A stretch of DNA of 64,000 nucleotides from Marchantia polymorpha subsp. ruderalis (taxonomy: Eukaryota > Streptophyta > Marchantiopsida > Marchantiales > Marchantiaceae). The stretch spans positions 2,488,001 to 2,552,000 of the forward strand of contig AP031358.1 in the NCBI GenBank assembly GCA_037833965.1, given 5' to 3'. The position numbers and the translations under genes are program-made. The notes under the pieces are model-generated. The model had not been told where the DNA came from. It saw nothing but the letters and a program-made list of their open reading frames with translations, and did not search any database. This document shows, piece by piece, positions 24,301 to 37,899 of the stretch (position 1 is the stretch's first letter; every line of letters starts with the position of its first letter).

Positions 24301-27300
24301 CCCTGAGGCTATCGCCATCAGGAAGCACGATGAGAACACTCTTTGGGACGACAGCATTACCGGGGAAGTCCACTCAGCAACCTCCCCAAGATCACCAGAA
24401 AAACACTCCCCAACTGAGATGAAGGATGCAATCCCAGCCGGAGGAGGACCTTTGTCTTCTGTGGCACCTTCCACACCGCGACCTGCCATACCTCCCGGTT
24501 TTGCCAAGGTTATACAACAAATGCAGACGACACCAAAAGCACCCGCCACAAAAGAGACTCCTATGGAGGTGAGTGAGTGAATTTTCAGGGAGCATGGCGA
24601 TTTTTTTTAGCAAGATTACTAGTCTTCGACTTGAACCTAGGGCCTCTCAAGAGCTAACTATGTACAAAATGTCCAAGCTCTGACAAATAACATGTTTTGT
24701 TCCTTTTCCGATCAGGGAGACAGTTCCGAAAAAGATACGTCGAAGCAGGTACCTTTGCAAACTGAATCTGCACTCTTGTCGAAGGAAACTGTCGTGGCGG
24801 ATGACCCTGTCAAGTTGGATGATAAATTGGTCCCGGTCTCACATGATTCTCTCGGTAGACAAGCTGGGGTTCATACTTCTGTTCCCATGGCCATGACACG
24901 TGCGGAGTCAATGAAGATAGTTACTTCTGCAAACGAGGCAAAGGAGATAGAGACTCCACGGTCTGTTGTTTCAGATTCAAACGAGGAACGGGGCGAGGGT
25001 TGGAGTTTTAAGATAGATGGCTTATCTGATAACAAGCAAGGAGCCTCAGGCGATGATGTGAAGGAGAATATTTTTGTAGGTGTCGACGAGTACAATATAA
25101 GCCAAGAGTCGTTGCTAGATAAATGGTTTGGCAGAACTAAACCCGGTCAAGTTTCTGGAAAGGATGGGCTTCTGCCCAGTCACCCTCTGGCAGACGAGGT
25201 AATTTTCCATCTCACTTACATAATCCTATTACGTTTCTCCCCAAGTGGAAGACATTTGAAAGAAGCCCAAGAAACTGACAATTCGTGTTCTCAAGATGAC
25301 GTCTCGTCGTCTTTTAATCGTCAGATGAAGTTGCTTTGTAGTGTTTTTGCGGGACACGAGTGTCCAAGAGTTAGAATACGTGATATGTGTTGGTGATTAT
25401 AATCATGATTACAATGCACTGGTGATTCGTCACTTAAAAAGAACTCTGAAAAACACATTTCTCGTTGTCTTCAGCCACGAAATAGACTTCGCAGAGACGA
25501 ATCGTGGACGGAAGGTGATTCGAAAATGTCTAAGTTTGCTCAGTGGTTTCATCAAGAAGGTACTTACGGACTTTGCAGTAGTGAGTTACACCAGGCAAAA
25601 ATGTTGATTGAATATTTTACCCAGAAACGGCTCTCACTTTGATTCTTTGACAAGCTACCAAATAATGTTATTCCTAGAACAAGCAGGAACATAAACGTCG
25701 TGACCCTTTCACGCGTTAGAGCTGTCGTGCAGTCCACTTCCCGTCGGACTGTCTGGATGAATAGTTGGAGTACACTCGTACATCATCATCTCTTATCAAT
25801 TGGGCATTTTCCTAGAATTATTGAAAAAATGGATATCGTATGGTCTTTGTGTCAGCCCTTCACTTGATTTCCTAAGATGATTACTTCTACTCCTAATGTG
25901 CTAATGAGCCCAGAGGTCGACCTTTCTCCTAGTTTCGTTCACCAAGATTCATGTCTACGTTGTTGAAGTTCCAAGTTTTGACAATTTCTTCTCTCTCTGA
26001 TTCAGAGAAGCAGCAGTTCAGGGAAGGTGCTGCAGCGTCTTCTGACATCATGTCATTATTTCCAAAGGGTGGTTCTTCAAAGGCTACCCCGAGTTTGTCT
26101 AAAGAACAGGTCGTTGCCGAAGCTCCGAAAAGAAGTCATTCTGTAAATTATTCCAGAAATCATGGCCGAGTGTTGCCAATGCCGACTGGGCCCTCTTTGG
26201 AAGACATTGAGAAGGGGCTTACAGCAAACGCAAATGCAGCTGCTGATCATGAGCAGAGTGTCACCAAAGAGTCTATTCTCCTAAGTGCTCTCTCTTTGAA
26301 GAACCTAGAAGTTGAACATAAAGGTGATCAATTAACCGGCATATTTGGAGAGCATTCTCCCGTTGGCAAGTTTAAGTTTCAACCTATTCCACCACCACGA
26401 GCATCATCCTCTTCTAAATCGTCCCCCGTTTTTCTGACATGTGAAGATATTGAGCAGTCAATGCTTGCCGAAGCAGGCACTAACCCTGAGAAAACCATCC
26501 CGATAAGTGCTCGAACGTCGCGAGTCGGTCACGAGGCAAACAGGAAAGGGGAACAAGGCGGTCAAGCCGCGGACACCTTAGCCTCCCGCCATCTCTTGTC
26601 TCTTTTGCAGAAAGGGGCTCCGGAACGGAAGTACTCCAAGCGGGGTGGTTTGTCCCGGACCGAGTCCTTTGGGGATAAAGACGTTTCGGATGCAGATGAT
26701 CACAGCCATGGTGGTGATTGGACTTTGACTTCCAACAGTCAGGAGGCCGGCGGATCTAGCAAAACTCTTCAGGGCGAGAATCCTACTTTGGAGGCTTTGT
26801 TTGGAAAAGCTTTCATGAGCGAACTACGGTCGGTCGAAGCTCCAGTATCATCCAAGACCTTTGCAGGTGATTATTATGGTAATGGTGATGGAACACAGGC
26901 TGTATCGGGTGCTTATTTAGGCAGGCAGTCTTCAGGGAGGATGAACAACTCTGCTTCGAATTCCAACAATTCTAAACCATGGCTTGGAACTATTGGACCA
27001 TTGTCCAAAATGCCTTGGGCTGAGAGTAAGATGCTGGAACCTAACAGGCTTGGACATATCCCGGATCTGCCTGGTCCCCGTCACAAAGGCAATCACTACA
27101 TGGTTCAGGATCATGACGAGACTCGTTCTTCACCTTCCTCGGGTCATGGCTTCTGGGGTAACGGTGTCAATACCCTCATGGCCAACGGGAGTCCTCCGCT
27201 AACTACAAGTGGTGGACTCAAAGGAAGTTTTGCTAGTAGCTTGGAGAGTAACTCATTCGCACTTGGTGACGTTGTGGATAACTCCCCCCGAGGTAAAGGA

Positions 27301-28800
27301 CATCTGGTTACTGTACCTAGTTCTGATCTAGACATCCGCTCTAGTACCAAAGGAGGTGGTGAAGGGGAGATCGTTACTTCCGGAAGCTTCTCATCTGTCC
27401 AGATGAGGGCATCAGAAGACACCGGTCCAACTTCGACTCAGGGGAAAGTTATTCCCGGGGATGAACCTAGTAAGGGTCCAAGCTCGTCTTTTGATTCATC
27501 TGGTCTTTCAAAAGTTTTCAAGGATGAAAGTTTGGCCAAGAGAATGGCAGGGGATATTGCAGGAAAGTTTACGATGACGGAACATGGAGTGACCTCAAGG
27601 GAAGAGAATACCACTATTTCTAGCCAGGGATTAGATAGCTTTCTTTTGGCTTCTCACAAGTTAGATAGGAAGGAGATTTCAGAGGAGCTTAGTAACGGTG
27701 ACAAACTAGGTATAGCTGACGAGGTTAACTCTGGAAACGATAGAAAGATGACAGATGCTCTGTCCGAAGCTCTGGGCCTAACTGGCAAGGTGAAGGATGG
27801 AAATGCCAGGGCTTCAACCGCAGGATTATCAGAGCAAGCGAACGCAGGGTCGTCGCTTTCACGAGGCAGTAGTTTTTCAAACTCACGATTCAAGGGCAAC
27901 TCTGCTGGAGTTATGCAACCAGTCTCAGGCTTCGCATCTTTCCCACCAAATGCTCCTCTACAGCATCAGCAATCGCTTGGAGCGGTGTACAGATCTGATC
28001 CTCCACCCGCGTTGACGCTTCAACCACGACAGTCGTCTTCGATTCCCGTTCACCATCACTTACAACAGAGTCCAAGTTCTGGGGCATTATCCATGTTTCC
28101 GCCCCAACCTTTCCGTCCTCAGCCAGGGCTACCCCAACAGCAGCAGCTTTTAGCACCCTCTTTCAGTAATGGAAGCTCAATGGAGTACCCTCATATTGCC
28201 TTTGGACATGGACCTACACCTGCACCAAGCAGGCCCATCCATTTCCCACCATCACCGCACGGGCATTTATCTCCTCCAGGGGCATATCATCCAATGGGGC
28301 ACATGGGGCCAGCTCACAATCACTTCATGCCAGCTGCGCAGATGCCCCAGCGAGGACCTGTGATGTCACCCATGACTGATGCTCATGTGTACATGCAGGA
28401 ACAGTCTTTGCACGATCCACACGGTTTGGGCACTAAACCAGGACCTCCCCCAGGCCCGGCCCTCTTCCCTCTGGGTGGTCATGCACTGCATTCTCCACAG
28501 GGCCCAATGTTTCACCAGCCTCTTGGTCACAATCTACGAGGACAACACAACCAACTTCTTCAAGTGCAGGCACCGTGGGTCCCTCCATACGGTTCAGAAT
28601 TCATGAGAACTGGGAGCAAGGGACACGAATCACCGAACTTCGTGAATGGTAATGGAGGGGCTGTTGGAGGAGGTGGGACTGCGCTAGACAGGTGGTTTGG
28701 CATGGACCTGCCGAGGAATCTCTCTGGCATTCCCACTCCCGGGCTCATACAGCTCTCACCCCATGGGTTGGAGGCAGACAGTAAAATGCGATTTGGATAG
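21344..28800 (+). CDS. CBE1: CBE1-like eIF4E-binding protein, ten coding exons
   Basis: I read exons 21344-21525, 21611-21709, 22021-22107, 22927-23249, 23375-23619, 23931-24042, 24210-24568, 24716-25198, 25475-25559 and 26006-28800. All are bounded by GT/AG, all phases agree, and they give 1,589 residues. Near residue 67 is YSRDILLS, a canonical YxxxxL-hydrophobic eIF4E-binding motif, followed by LETCKKLP. RKRRESFELMRKENQ (about 345-360) begins a Gln-rich coiled coil. DKWFG (about 605), SKFAQWFHQE (about 650) and RWFG (about 1555, close to the C terminus) recur. The last third is Pro/His/Gln-rich and disordered. This order fits plant CBE1 (Arabidopsis At4g01290), a cap-binding-complex partner related in principle to animal 4E-T. 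The exon 1 end is uncertain: GTATCC at 21,418 is a phase-compatible alternative donor. Translation or mRNA-decay control is inferred from the family. Confidence 0.82.
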
Positions 28801-30090
28801 AGAGATCGTAGTAGCATGGATTATAGGATCCAGGCTTTTGTCTCTACATGTTACGACATACATGTGACAGATGTGGGCAAGTCGCTGTATTTACGAGAGG
28901 GATGTAGTGAGTTTGATTCAAAGCCCTTTGGGAGAAGTGTCAGATTGGTTTTATTGATTGCTTGATGTAAGTAAACTGAATGGGTACTACTGTATATGCG
29001 TATGTATCTGTAGTCGACTGTTGGGATGGTGTTCTTCAGAGGACATGGAAACTCATGTTTATTTTGCTGAAGCCTGTGGTATTCCTAAATGCTTTCTGGA
29101 AGACTGTAACAGTAAACATGGTGACATGGGTTGGTAGTCATGATCATCGAGGTGTTTTCCCTGAAATTTCTCCATCATTTTTTGGAGTAGTAATGCGACC
29201 GGAAAGGTGCCGTTCTCTGGAATTTCGACAGATCTCTTACTTGGATTACTGCGATGGCTCCATGCCGTCAACTGGAGCCTTGAACCACTGGTAAGCAAGA
29301 AGAGTTTTGGCGAGTTCACGTGGAGGCTGCCTCTTTAAGCTCGGATCAGAGCAGGAGGGCCGATTAGATTCGAAAGCAACCATTGGCATGGGAGATTTCA
29401 GCGATGCGGGAACAATTGTTTGTCAGTTCGAATGGCAAGCAGTTGAGGGTGGGGGGAGGGGGAAGGAAAGGAGCAAGTGCACATGCTGTGGGCGGAAAAC
29501 CTGTGTACGTACGTACGTCGTGCACACTGGACAAAGATGCGACGGATTCTGAAAACAGTCTTCAAAGGAAGGTGTGGGATAATCTGAACTCCAGTGCCGG
29601 AGGTGCTCCTGCCAAACTTGTATGTATTTGACGATAATCCTGATTGTGAAACTTGCACTGCAGCTTTGATGTCTTTAAACATTTGCTTTGGAGGTGGTGC
29701 CAGTACTAGATAGGTCTGCTATTGTCCAGCCATCTTAGGATTATATACTCTAGCTTAAGAATTTCCAGCAATTCAAAGCTGCTGATGTATTGAGCCGACT
29801 CCACAGTGGTAAATGGATCATAGAACAAGCGACCTTAGTTCCTAGAAAGTGCAAGTATTGCACATTTTACCCCGTGTTCTGATCAAACAGGTGTCTCTTC
29901 TCTCCATCAAGGAGAGGACACATATGGTTAGGATTAGTCCTGGGAGTTAGCATAGGAGGTAACGTATGTGTATGTATCATGAAAAGGCTAGTGTGAGGAA
30001 TACATGTGCTGGTATATTCAGTGGATTGTGCCCGGCTGCTATTCCAGAGCCGAGTGTCTTCTTGTAGACTAATAAATCGACAAGAAGGTT
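28801..30090 (+). other. Probable 3' region of the CBE1-like gene
   Basis: Non-coding DNA follows the stop at 28,798-28,800. The first clear AATAAA on the + strand is at 30,071-30,076, so the 3' end may be anywhere up to there. Short open frames (up to 104 codons) show no known domain. A GTAC tandem run lies near 29,505-29,520. Confidence 0.3.
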
Positions 30091-33000
30091 GTCCATGAGT
30101 TGGGCTCTATTGCTCGTACGCTCACTCGCACCTTGGTCGAGCTACCTTCAAACATCGTATTCTTCTGTATAATCAGCTTACCTCAACCACGTTGTTCATG
30201 CATCACATGGCAGGTTTCATTTGAAGGCTGAACGAACATCTTAAGGACGTGCAGTTCACTCCACTTTCCAAGATAACTACCGCTCAATGACTTTTAGTCC
30301 CAAAGCAGTGTGTTTTGATTGTTTCAATTATCTCCATGGAGAATACTACCTAGCAAAATAGAATTGTACATTGGTTACGCCCTGATTCTTTGAAGGAAAG
30401 TAAGCTGTAGAAAATGGATGATTTAAGTCGAGATTGCCTTCCTTTATTTATTTCCTTGTGTTGTTTGCTTCCATTAAGATAGAAGTTGGTGCTTGGCATC
30501 TGTTAATTTATTTTACAATAACGTGTCTTAAGAGGCTCAATGATTTTTTTGGCATACACGGAGCAGTAGGGAATGGAACTTTCCCTAATGCGCCGTGGAA
30601 TAAAGAGTGAGACTGGTGAAGTGATAGCAAGGTTGAATATCGGCGTTATTCCGGTGTCCAGTACTTATTCCCATGTTGGCATTGACTTCTGAATGTGGAA
30701 GGGCTGTAGCAGGTGTCTTCAGCGATGGCGTAAAATATAGTAAAAAATGTTTGGAGACATTGTTTAGACTCAAAGTTCAGATATTTTGTTTTCTTGCTTC
30801 AAATACACGTTGAGTGCCTAGATCTCCACTCTTTGACGATGTAGGTCTGGAATTCATGAAGGAACAAGTGAAGCGTAATATAGGTTGTGGACACAATTGA
30901 GTTGTAATGGATCATAAAAATGCAACAATATTCGTGTGAAAAGTGATTGGACGTAAACATCAAGGGTGGAAGATATTGCAGATCTTGATGAACCTCATGA
31001 TCATGGACTATGTATCTCATTTAATAATACTAGTTGGCTTCATATCTTGACAACGGTTATTTGCTTTTGTTATCTGGAAGTTACGTACGAGGGGAATGTT
31101 GCCACCCGGAAAGTGAAAACTCGGGCAGGGTAACCAGATGTTCACGGAGATGTCCATCTCCTCACTGGCTGTGTTGTCATGTGACGCTTATGTCTTGGGA
31201 CGAATAGTTGAACCACATTGCAGGCACCTGATTGCCGATCGGAATGCAGGCAAGGATGAGTCAATAGAAAACCTGGAGAGATGGAACGCTATCTGCGAAG
31301 TAATTTACGATCAAGCAGTGCTAATATCGGGGTAGTGTTGCTTGATCAAATTAATCTAAGAAGGTCATTCTGGTACTTAGCCGCCTGCCTTTCTTAGCAA
31401 GAAAGGTAGGCGCTGTACTTAGGAGAAAGAGGTGAAAACAGAGCACAACTTCAAATTTGTACGGATCTAAAGAATGTTGTCGGCGCTAATGAGTATGAGA
31501 AGGCCAGTGTAGTAGGTGGATGTGCGAATCTTTTTAACACCTCTTGTGAGACAATACGACCTCTGATTCAAACTTTCACAAGTTTCATAAAAATCGTTTC
31601 TCTTGGGAAGCTTCATGTGGATTCCAGGATTAAGCTCTCAAGTGGATATATCATGGTTAGTTCTGGTGTTTGTAGGCTCAAACTTGATCACGTTGAATAG
31701 TAAATTGCGAACATGGATCGAAGTTCACATAGTATGTGACTATGTGAACACAACGTGACAAATGATGCAGACTCTGCAAAGATGCCTATGTAACTCTTGA
31801 ATCAGAAGGATGTGAAAGTGAAAGTGAACCGTCTGGGCCAAGTCAATTGGATGCAGTTCACATGCACAGCCAATGCAAGGAGATAAAATGTTGAAGGTTC
31901 AATCTAGATTGAATGATAAGGGGACTGCGAAAGTTGAAGAAGCTAGAGGTTGTCTTGTGGCTTGGATGGTTAGATAAGGGGTGTTATTACTTTACAAGCG
32001 CACCGAGGATCGGTTAGAGAAGTGAAATTTGATCGTCGAGAGGATTGGAGAGTAGAATTGTTGATAATATATGGGAAGAATGATCGTCGAGAAAATTGAA
32101 AAGAGATATCATTCAGCGACAAAAGTAAAATTACACAGAAATTTACTTTCAAATTAGATCAATCATTGGAGAGGACGGAGGTAACTACGCAGTTTTGACA
32201 GCAGGCACAAAGTTGTGTTCAATGGAAACAAAGTGGATGATGGAGAGAGCACTATCGATAATCATCTCTTGTGTAGTCTTCTTTCATATGGTTTACTTCT
32301 TAATGCCAAAATTTTATCGCAATATACAAATTCATTACATTGCTTTTCGTGGGAATGATCTCTTGCCACGCAGGACAGAGCTAAGCAGCGGGTCCCACGC
32401 CCATGGCTACGACTCGGTACCTATAAGCACACTAGTGAATATGACCTTGACAAAAGTCTGGAGAGTTGTTCATGTCGTCTCAACAAAACCGCTTGTCCAA
32501 AGAACAAGAAGTGATTGATTCCTTTATCTACTGATCCCCGAAGCGCCTTCTCATTATCCATCACTCAGCGGTGGAATCGATTCTTTAGTCCAAATTAAGT
32601 ACTACTATCATACAGCATTACACGTCGAGATCCCATCTGTTGCAGCAAGGCATAGCGCTTTGGTTCAAAAAGTCGTAAATTTAGAGTTCATTATCAAGAG
32701 TGGAAAAAATCAACAAAATGTATCATACTTCACTGTGCGTTATGATTCTTCAGCAAAGTCTGAAGAGATGCAAACTGATTGATGGAATAAATTTGGAAAT
32801 CGATTTATTCAAACAATTCAGTAAGTGATTCCAGTTAAGTGATTTACAATTGCATTCAAACAAAATCTATTTGATTGAATGATTCGTGTGTCTTACAAAA
32901 TGAGCTTAAGCGAAATTACTTTCAAAATTCTTCTAATTGGCAATTTACAAGTCAAGTCTCCTCGCCAAATCCCCTCGACAAGTAATCAGTACGGTGGTTT

Positions 33001-33900
33001 AATCTCCAATTCTCAAAGTCAATTCTGAGAGGTCAATAACTTTCTAAGTAAACGTTACTTCTTCAATGTCACTTTTCAAATCTTTTTGTACTTGATGACA
33101 CAAAATCCAATCCACTGGGCTTGTGTTCCTGCCAGCATCCGCTCCATAGCGATTCTTTGTTCCTCCAGTCTAGTGTTTGAGAATCACAACTCCCAAAGCT
33201 CGTTAGACCAAACATTTTGACGCTGAACCATCTTATGCATGAAAAAAAACCTCCATGTAATATCCATGCAACGGTTCTCACCCGGACACATACTCGGATG
33301 CGAGCTCATCATAAGGAAGAAGAGAATTGCAGTAGCATCAACAGCGCGTTGAAGTTGCTTGTATACAGTTACCATTCTCTTCTCCTTAGATATTTGCACT
33401 TTAGGTCAAGTAATATTGCCATCTTGCACCGCAAGGTTCTCCAGACATATTTCAAGAAGGTTGGCAATTGGAGTCTAGACTTGACTCAGCCTTATGGCCA
33501 ACTCATATAGATTATCTCCCCATCTTCCAACTTTTTTTAGTATATTGCTTCACTATCTCTAGCAGATCCACTATCAAGTAATAATTCTTAACTATGGGTA
33601 GAAGGGATGTTATGTAATTTTTGTCTTGCGATTACATCCCATTCATAAGCAATTTGATATCTATTCTATTGCAACAAAGTCAACCACTTCATGGAGGAGT
33701 ACAAACTCACCAAGAAAGTCAAAATGTACACCACTTTGTTTTCTTTTCTCACGCAATCACGCACCAAGCTATTGTACATGCCGTACATAAATCTCTCTCC
33801 AATTGATTTTTGATTTCTTAGTCACAAGAGCTAAATCTAGATGCATCTCATGCAGAATGTACATGATGCACAGACAAAAGTTATATTGGATCACATCAAT
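30091..33900. other. Spacer with no recognisable gene
   Basis: Moderate composition, with open frames of at most 107 codons, none recognised. It includes a nested palindrome at 31,688-31,758 and a GATCGTCGAGA segment occurring twice at about 32,030-32,095. Confidence 0.4.
31688..31758. repeat. Nested inverted repeat
   Basis: TCACGTTG (31,688-31,695) pairs with CAACGTGA (31,751-31,758). Just inside the right arm an 11-bp hairpin, GTTCACATAGT (31,723-31,733) with ACTATGTGAAC (31,739-31,749), encloses a 5-base loop. The function is unknown. Confidence 0.6.
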
Positions 33901-36900
33901 ACAATGTCTTGTTTACTTTTTGATCAATATATTTAATCCAGTACTCCGTTCTCCTCTTGGCACTAGCTAGGGGGTTCTTCTGGTTCTCTCCTAGTTTGCA
34001 GTTATATTGTTTGTATTGTGTTTTTCAGCCTTTTGATCTTTTGGGTCGCACGAGCTTGATCTATTTACCATTACCATCATAAGGCCTGGAAATTACCACA
34101 ATTACAAAAATTAATTAAAATTATGGATTCTAGTCGTCTTAATGTTGGAATTTACTGGAAAACAAATCTCAAAGGCACGCTATTACTTGATAATTTTCTG
34201 AATCTGATCTACATCTGTCTTCCATAAATTGACTTCTTCATGTGTGGATCTTGAATATGTATGAAAGAGTGAATTTTATTTTGCACATGGATTGCTTATT
34301 GTACTTTACCATCTGGTTGATTATTCTTGAAGAAAATCATACAAAATCTCAGTGAATGATATGTTTTTATCAACTATTGTTCATTAAGTTGCAGTAGTTT
34401 GCAATTCATATTTGTTGTTCATGGAATTTAATCTATGTTCTGTTTTTTTTCCCTGTCGTCATTTTTGTTTCTTGTCTTTGTTGCTTTGAAATGTACTTCA
34501 AACTAATTGAAGCAAATCTTGAGATATGATTAACATCAAAACTTTTAAATTTCAATTATTATACTTGGATTTATTTTTGAAGGGAGTGAATTTATTGATT
34601 ATAATATATTTAAAAAAATTTAAGTACAACTCTATTGTTTAATTGAATAAGTGCCAAAAGATGCAAACTCAAAAGTTGTGTTTGGAATGAACCGTCAATG
34701 AATTACACTCGCAACGACGTTAATTTTCAAAAAAATTAGACACAATTGTCTTGGGCACATGTATCTTTTTAAATACTAAAAATACACTCATTCACTTGAT
34801 CATGCATTTAAACTCGGAGTGATGAAATTGAATTCAAGAAATATAGTTTACATGCACATGAATCAAACTCGTAATGATTTTTGAGATCCGACATACATGA
34901 ATTGAAATCAATTAAATTAACAGCAACATATGTGAATATAAAGCAATTGAGATTATAGTGATTTTTGATACATGGTAATTTTTGAAGGTTCGTGCCAACA
35001 ATAGTGAGGAAATACTGACCAATTATGTAATCATCCAATTCTGCCAATTTTGCAAATTTGATGCATGTTTGATCGTAGTTGCTGATATATGATCAATGTA
35101 AAAATTGAATCAATGTATTTTGACACGATAAGAAACATCTTTCATAATCTTAAAATTTTTTATGATATTCGCGAGAGTAATCGACTGCTCATCATTTTTT
35201 GAATTGAAGAATATTTATCGAGTAATATTTTCAATCATCGAAGTTTTGATTATGAATATAAGCGTTATAGATTCTTGTTTATAGTATTATTATAGTATTC
35301 AACATTTCTTAAGTACATTCAAGAAAGATATTTGATCCATGCACTTGTATGTTGTCATTAATGATGATTTCGCAACAATTTGAAATTTGAAACAAAATGT
35401 CTGTCACATATTGACATTTTGTGTACGTTGTTTCTTCACTTCTCAATCTCTTCGTTCTTTGCCATGTTGAATGCAAAATAACATTGCAGTGATGTAACTT
35501 TTTTTGACATATCAATTTGAATTATTTGCAATTTGAATTTCAATTTGTGTCTGGATTGAAAAAAAATTGGTTTTTAAAAAAATTTTGTAGCAATAATTGA
35601 CATTTATCAGCTCAAGATGGTATACATCATGACATCTGAAATCACAAAATCTCTGTCAAGATTGAAAAAATGTCATGAGAAACAGCCAAAAAGGTGGAAC
35701 AGTGAAATAAAGATGAAATACGTTGGTTTATGTGGGAAGTCCAATGGAGTTGAAGATTACATGGCAAATTTCTACTACTGGCAAAGTCAATTTTGTCTTG
35801 AAATCAACAAATATTTCTGAAAAAACAATTTTATCTATAATCATGAATATGTATCTAATTTATGTAAGTAATCAAATTTATTTGTGGTTAATTCTGGTAT
35901 TTTGTAGATTACTTCCAAAATTTATTAGTCTTGGATTAAACTACTTCAAATTGAGACATGTATATTGTAGCTTTTTAATCAAATTAGAGATGAATACAAT
36001 TTTTGACTACTCTTGTGTCTCATGTAAGTGTATCTAATGAATCAATTTAATGCAATTTCTAATTTTTTAGTTAAAATATAAAATAAAATAAAATAAAATG
36101 TATTGAGCATCAAAAGCAAAGTAAAAATGTATGTAATCAACTGAAAAAAGAAAAAATTATTACTAATATATAAGTTAAAAAACTTCAATGATTTAAAAAA
36201 TGTATAATTTAAAATTTAAATTTTTTTAAAATCAAGAAGATTTTTGATAAATAAAAATTGCAAATTTAAAAATATAACAATTAATAGTACATATCAAAGA
36301 TTAAAATTTAAACTTCAAGAATAAAAAATTCGAATAAAGTACTTTGTATATTTAAAATTGAAATGATTGAAATAATTAAGTTTGATAACCAAATAAAATA
36401 TTGTGAATATTTTTTTTTGGAAATATTAAAAATGGAAAATAGAAAATAATTATCCAAAATTTCAAATTTCAAAATCAATCATTCTATTTTTGTAGTAAAG
36501 CTAGAAAATTATAATAAAACAAAATTTTCAATTTTAAATATCAAAAAAATTTATCATGAATGTAAATATAAAAAATTAAAAATTTTTATTAAAGAAATTG
36601 AAACAAAAGATCCAATTTTTTTTGAATGTTTAAATCCAAAAAATAATTGAGAATTAAAAAATAAAAGATTGGAAATAATTAAATTTAAAAAAAAGAATTA
36701 TTAAAAAGTAATCAAGTGACATTATTGAACGAAGTACTGTGGAATGAATGACATGTCAAAGAAAGAGTGTATTGACTTTAATTTGAACTAGAGGAACAAA
36801 GACTTTCTTTCTTACTTTCTCATGATGTAGGTGCCAGAAATTAAAATCCATGTAAAATCATTTTGATATTGCTTTGCTAGATCAAATATTAACTATTTGT

Positions 36901-37250
36901 TTCCAATTCACTTTTTAGCAAAAAACTAAGAGTAATTTGTCATCATCTGAAACTCATTTGCTCCATTGCTTGGAGAATGCGGAATTCTCCAGTCAAATAA
37001 ATTTTAATGTCAATAAATTGTGCAGGTTTCATGGTATGAATGTTGATTAATAAAGTGTCTAAATGAACTTTTTCAACCAGCATTCTGACTTCACACTTTG
37101 ATATACCTGAAGGATGTAATTTTATGACCATGGTGGAGTTGACGTGACAGAGATTCGTAAAAACTCTTTCATAGAATTTTTTTTTTTTGTAGTCTTTTGT
37201 AAGAAACTTCAAATGCCAAGCCATATGAAGCTTATCAGAGCCAAAGTTTG
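33901..37250. other. AT-rich spacer
   Basis: A/T content rises progressively. A short (AAAAT)n run lies at about 36,075-36,100. No gene, RNA or intact mobile element is recognised. Confidence 0.45.
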
Positions 37251-37800
37251 AACTTATCTAAATTACTAGAATTTGAATGCCTCGGACTTTTGAGTACCAC
37301 CGTCACAATATACTTCGTATGATGTACATGCTGCTGACTGAGCATTGGTTTAGACCTTCGACCCGGGAGGATATTGTTCTTATCCCACATCTCTCCTTTT
37401 GCATTCTTCCACACTGTCTCTACGAGCCTCGTTCAAATTTATTTGCCCCATCATCTTGGGCATCGGAGTTAGTCATGTATGAAAGGATAGAACCAGGACT
37501 CGAGACTAACCAGGACTTGACTCTACTTAATGTCGCGCATGGTTTCGGCACTACCATGATGGTCAGTTACGACGTAATGTCACTGCACTTTATTGCGGTG
37601 ACTGCGACTCTCACTAACCCGTTCGCCGTTCAGTCAATCCCTCAGTCTTCCTTGCTAACATCAGCAGCTGGTCATCACTACGTTTCTTGGTCGATTGATA
37701 GGTGGACGGATAGACAGTAGTAAGCAACACCTCTCTATCACATCTAGGATTAAGATCACTTCTTCAGTACAAGCGAGAGCAGGTGCAGAAACTATCGGCG
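37251..37800. other. Moderate-GC island in AT-rich DNA with an unrecognised open frame
   Basis: A 147-codon frame runs at 37,277-37,720 (+) without a domain I recognise and without splice or context support. The abrupt composition change relative to both flanks is more notable than the frame itself; it may be an inserted fragment. Confidence 0.3.
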
Positions 37801-37899
37801 AGTTATCATAAAAAGAGCTCAATTCTTTCTCTTGTGGACTTCTCTCGGATATTACTCTCTTGCTCCAATCTCTTTGTATAGTGCATTTCTGGAAATGTT

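Noticed and set aside
26932..28817. Open frames antisense or out of frame within the last CBE1-like exon
   Set aside because: They are shadows of a GC-balanced 2.8-kb exon; only the frame continuous with upstream exons shows family motifs.
37277..37720. 147-codon open frame as a gene
   Set aside because: No recognised motif and no splice or promoter evidence; reported only as part of a composition island.
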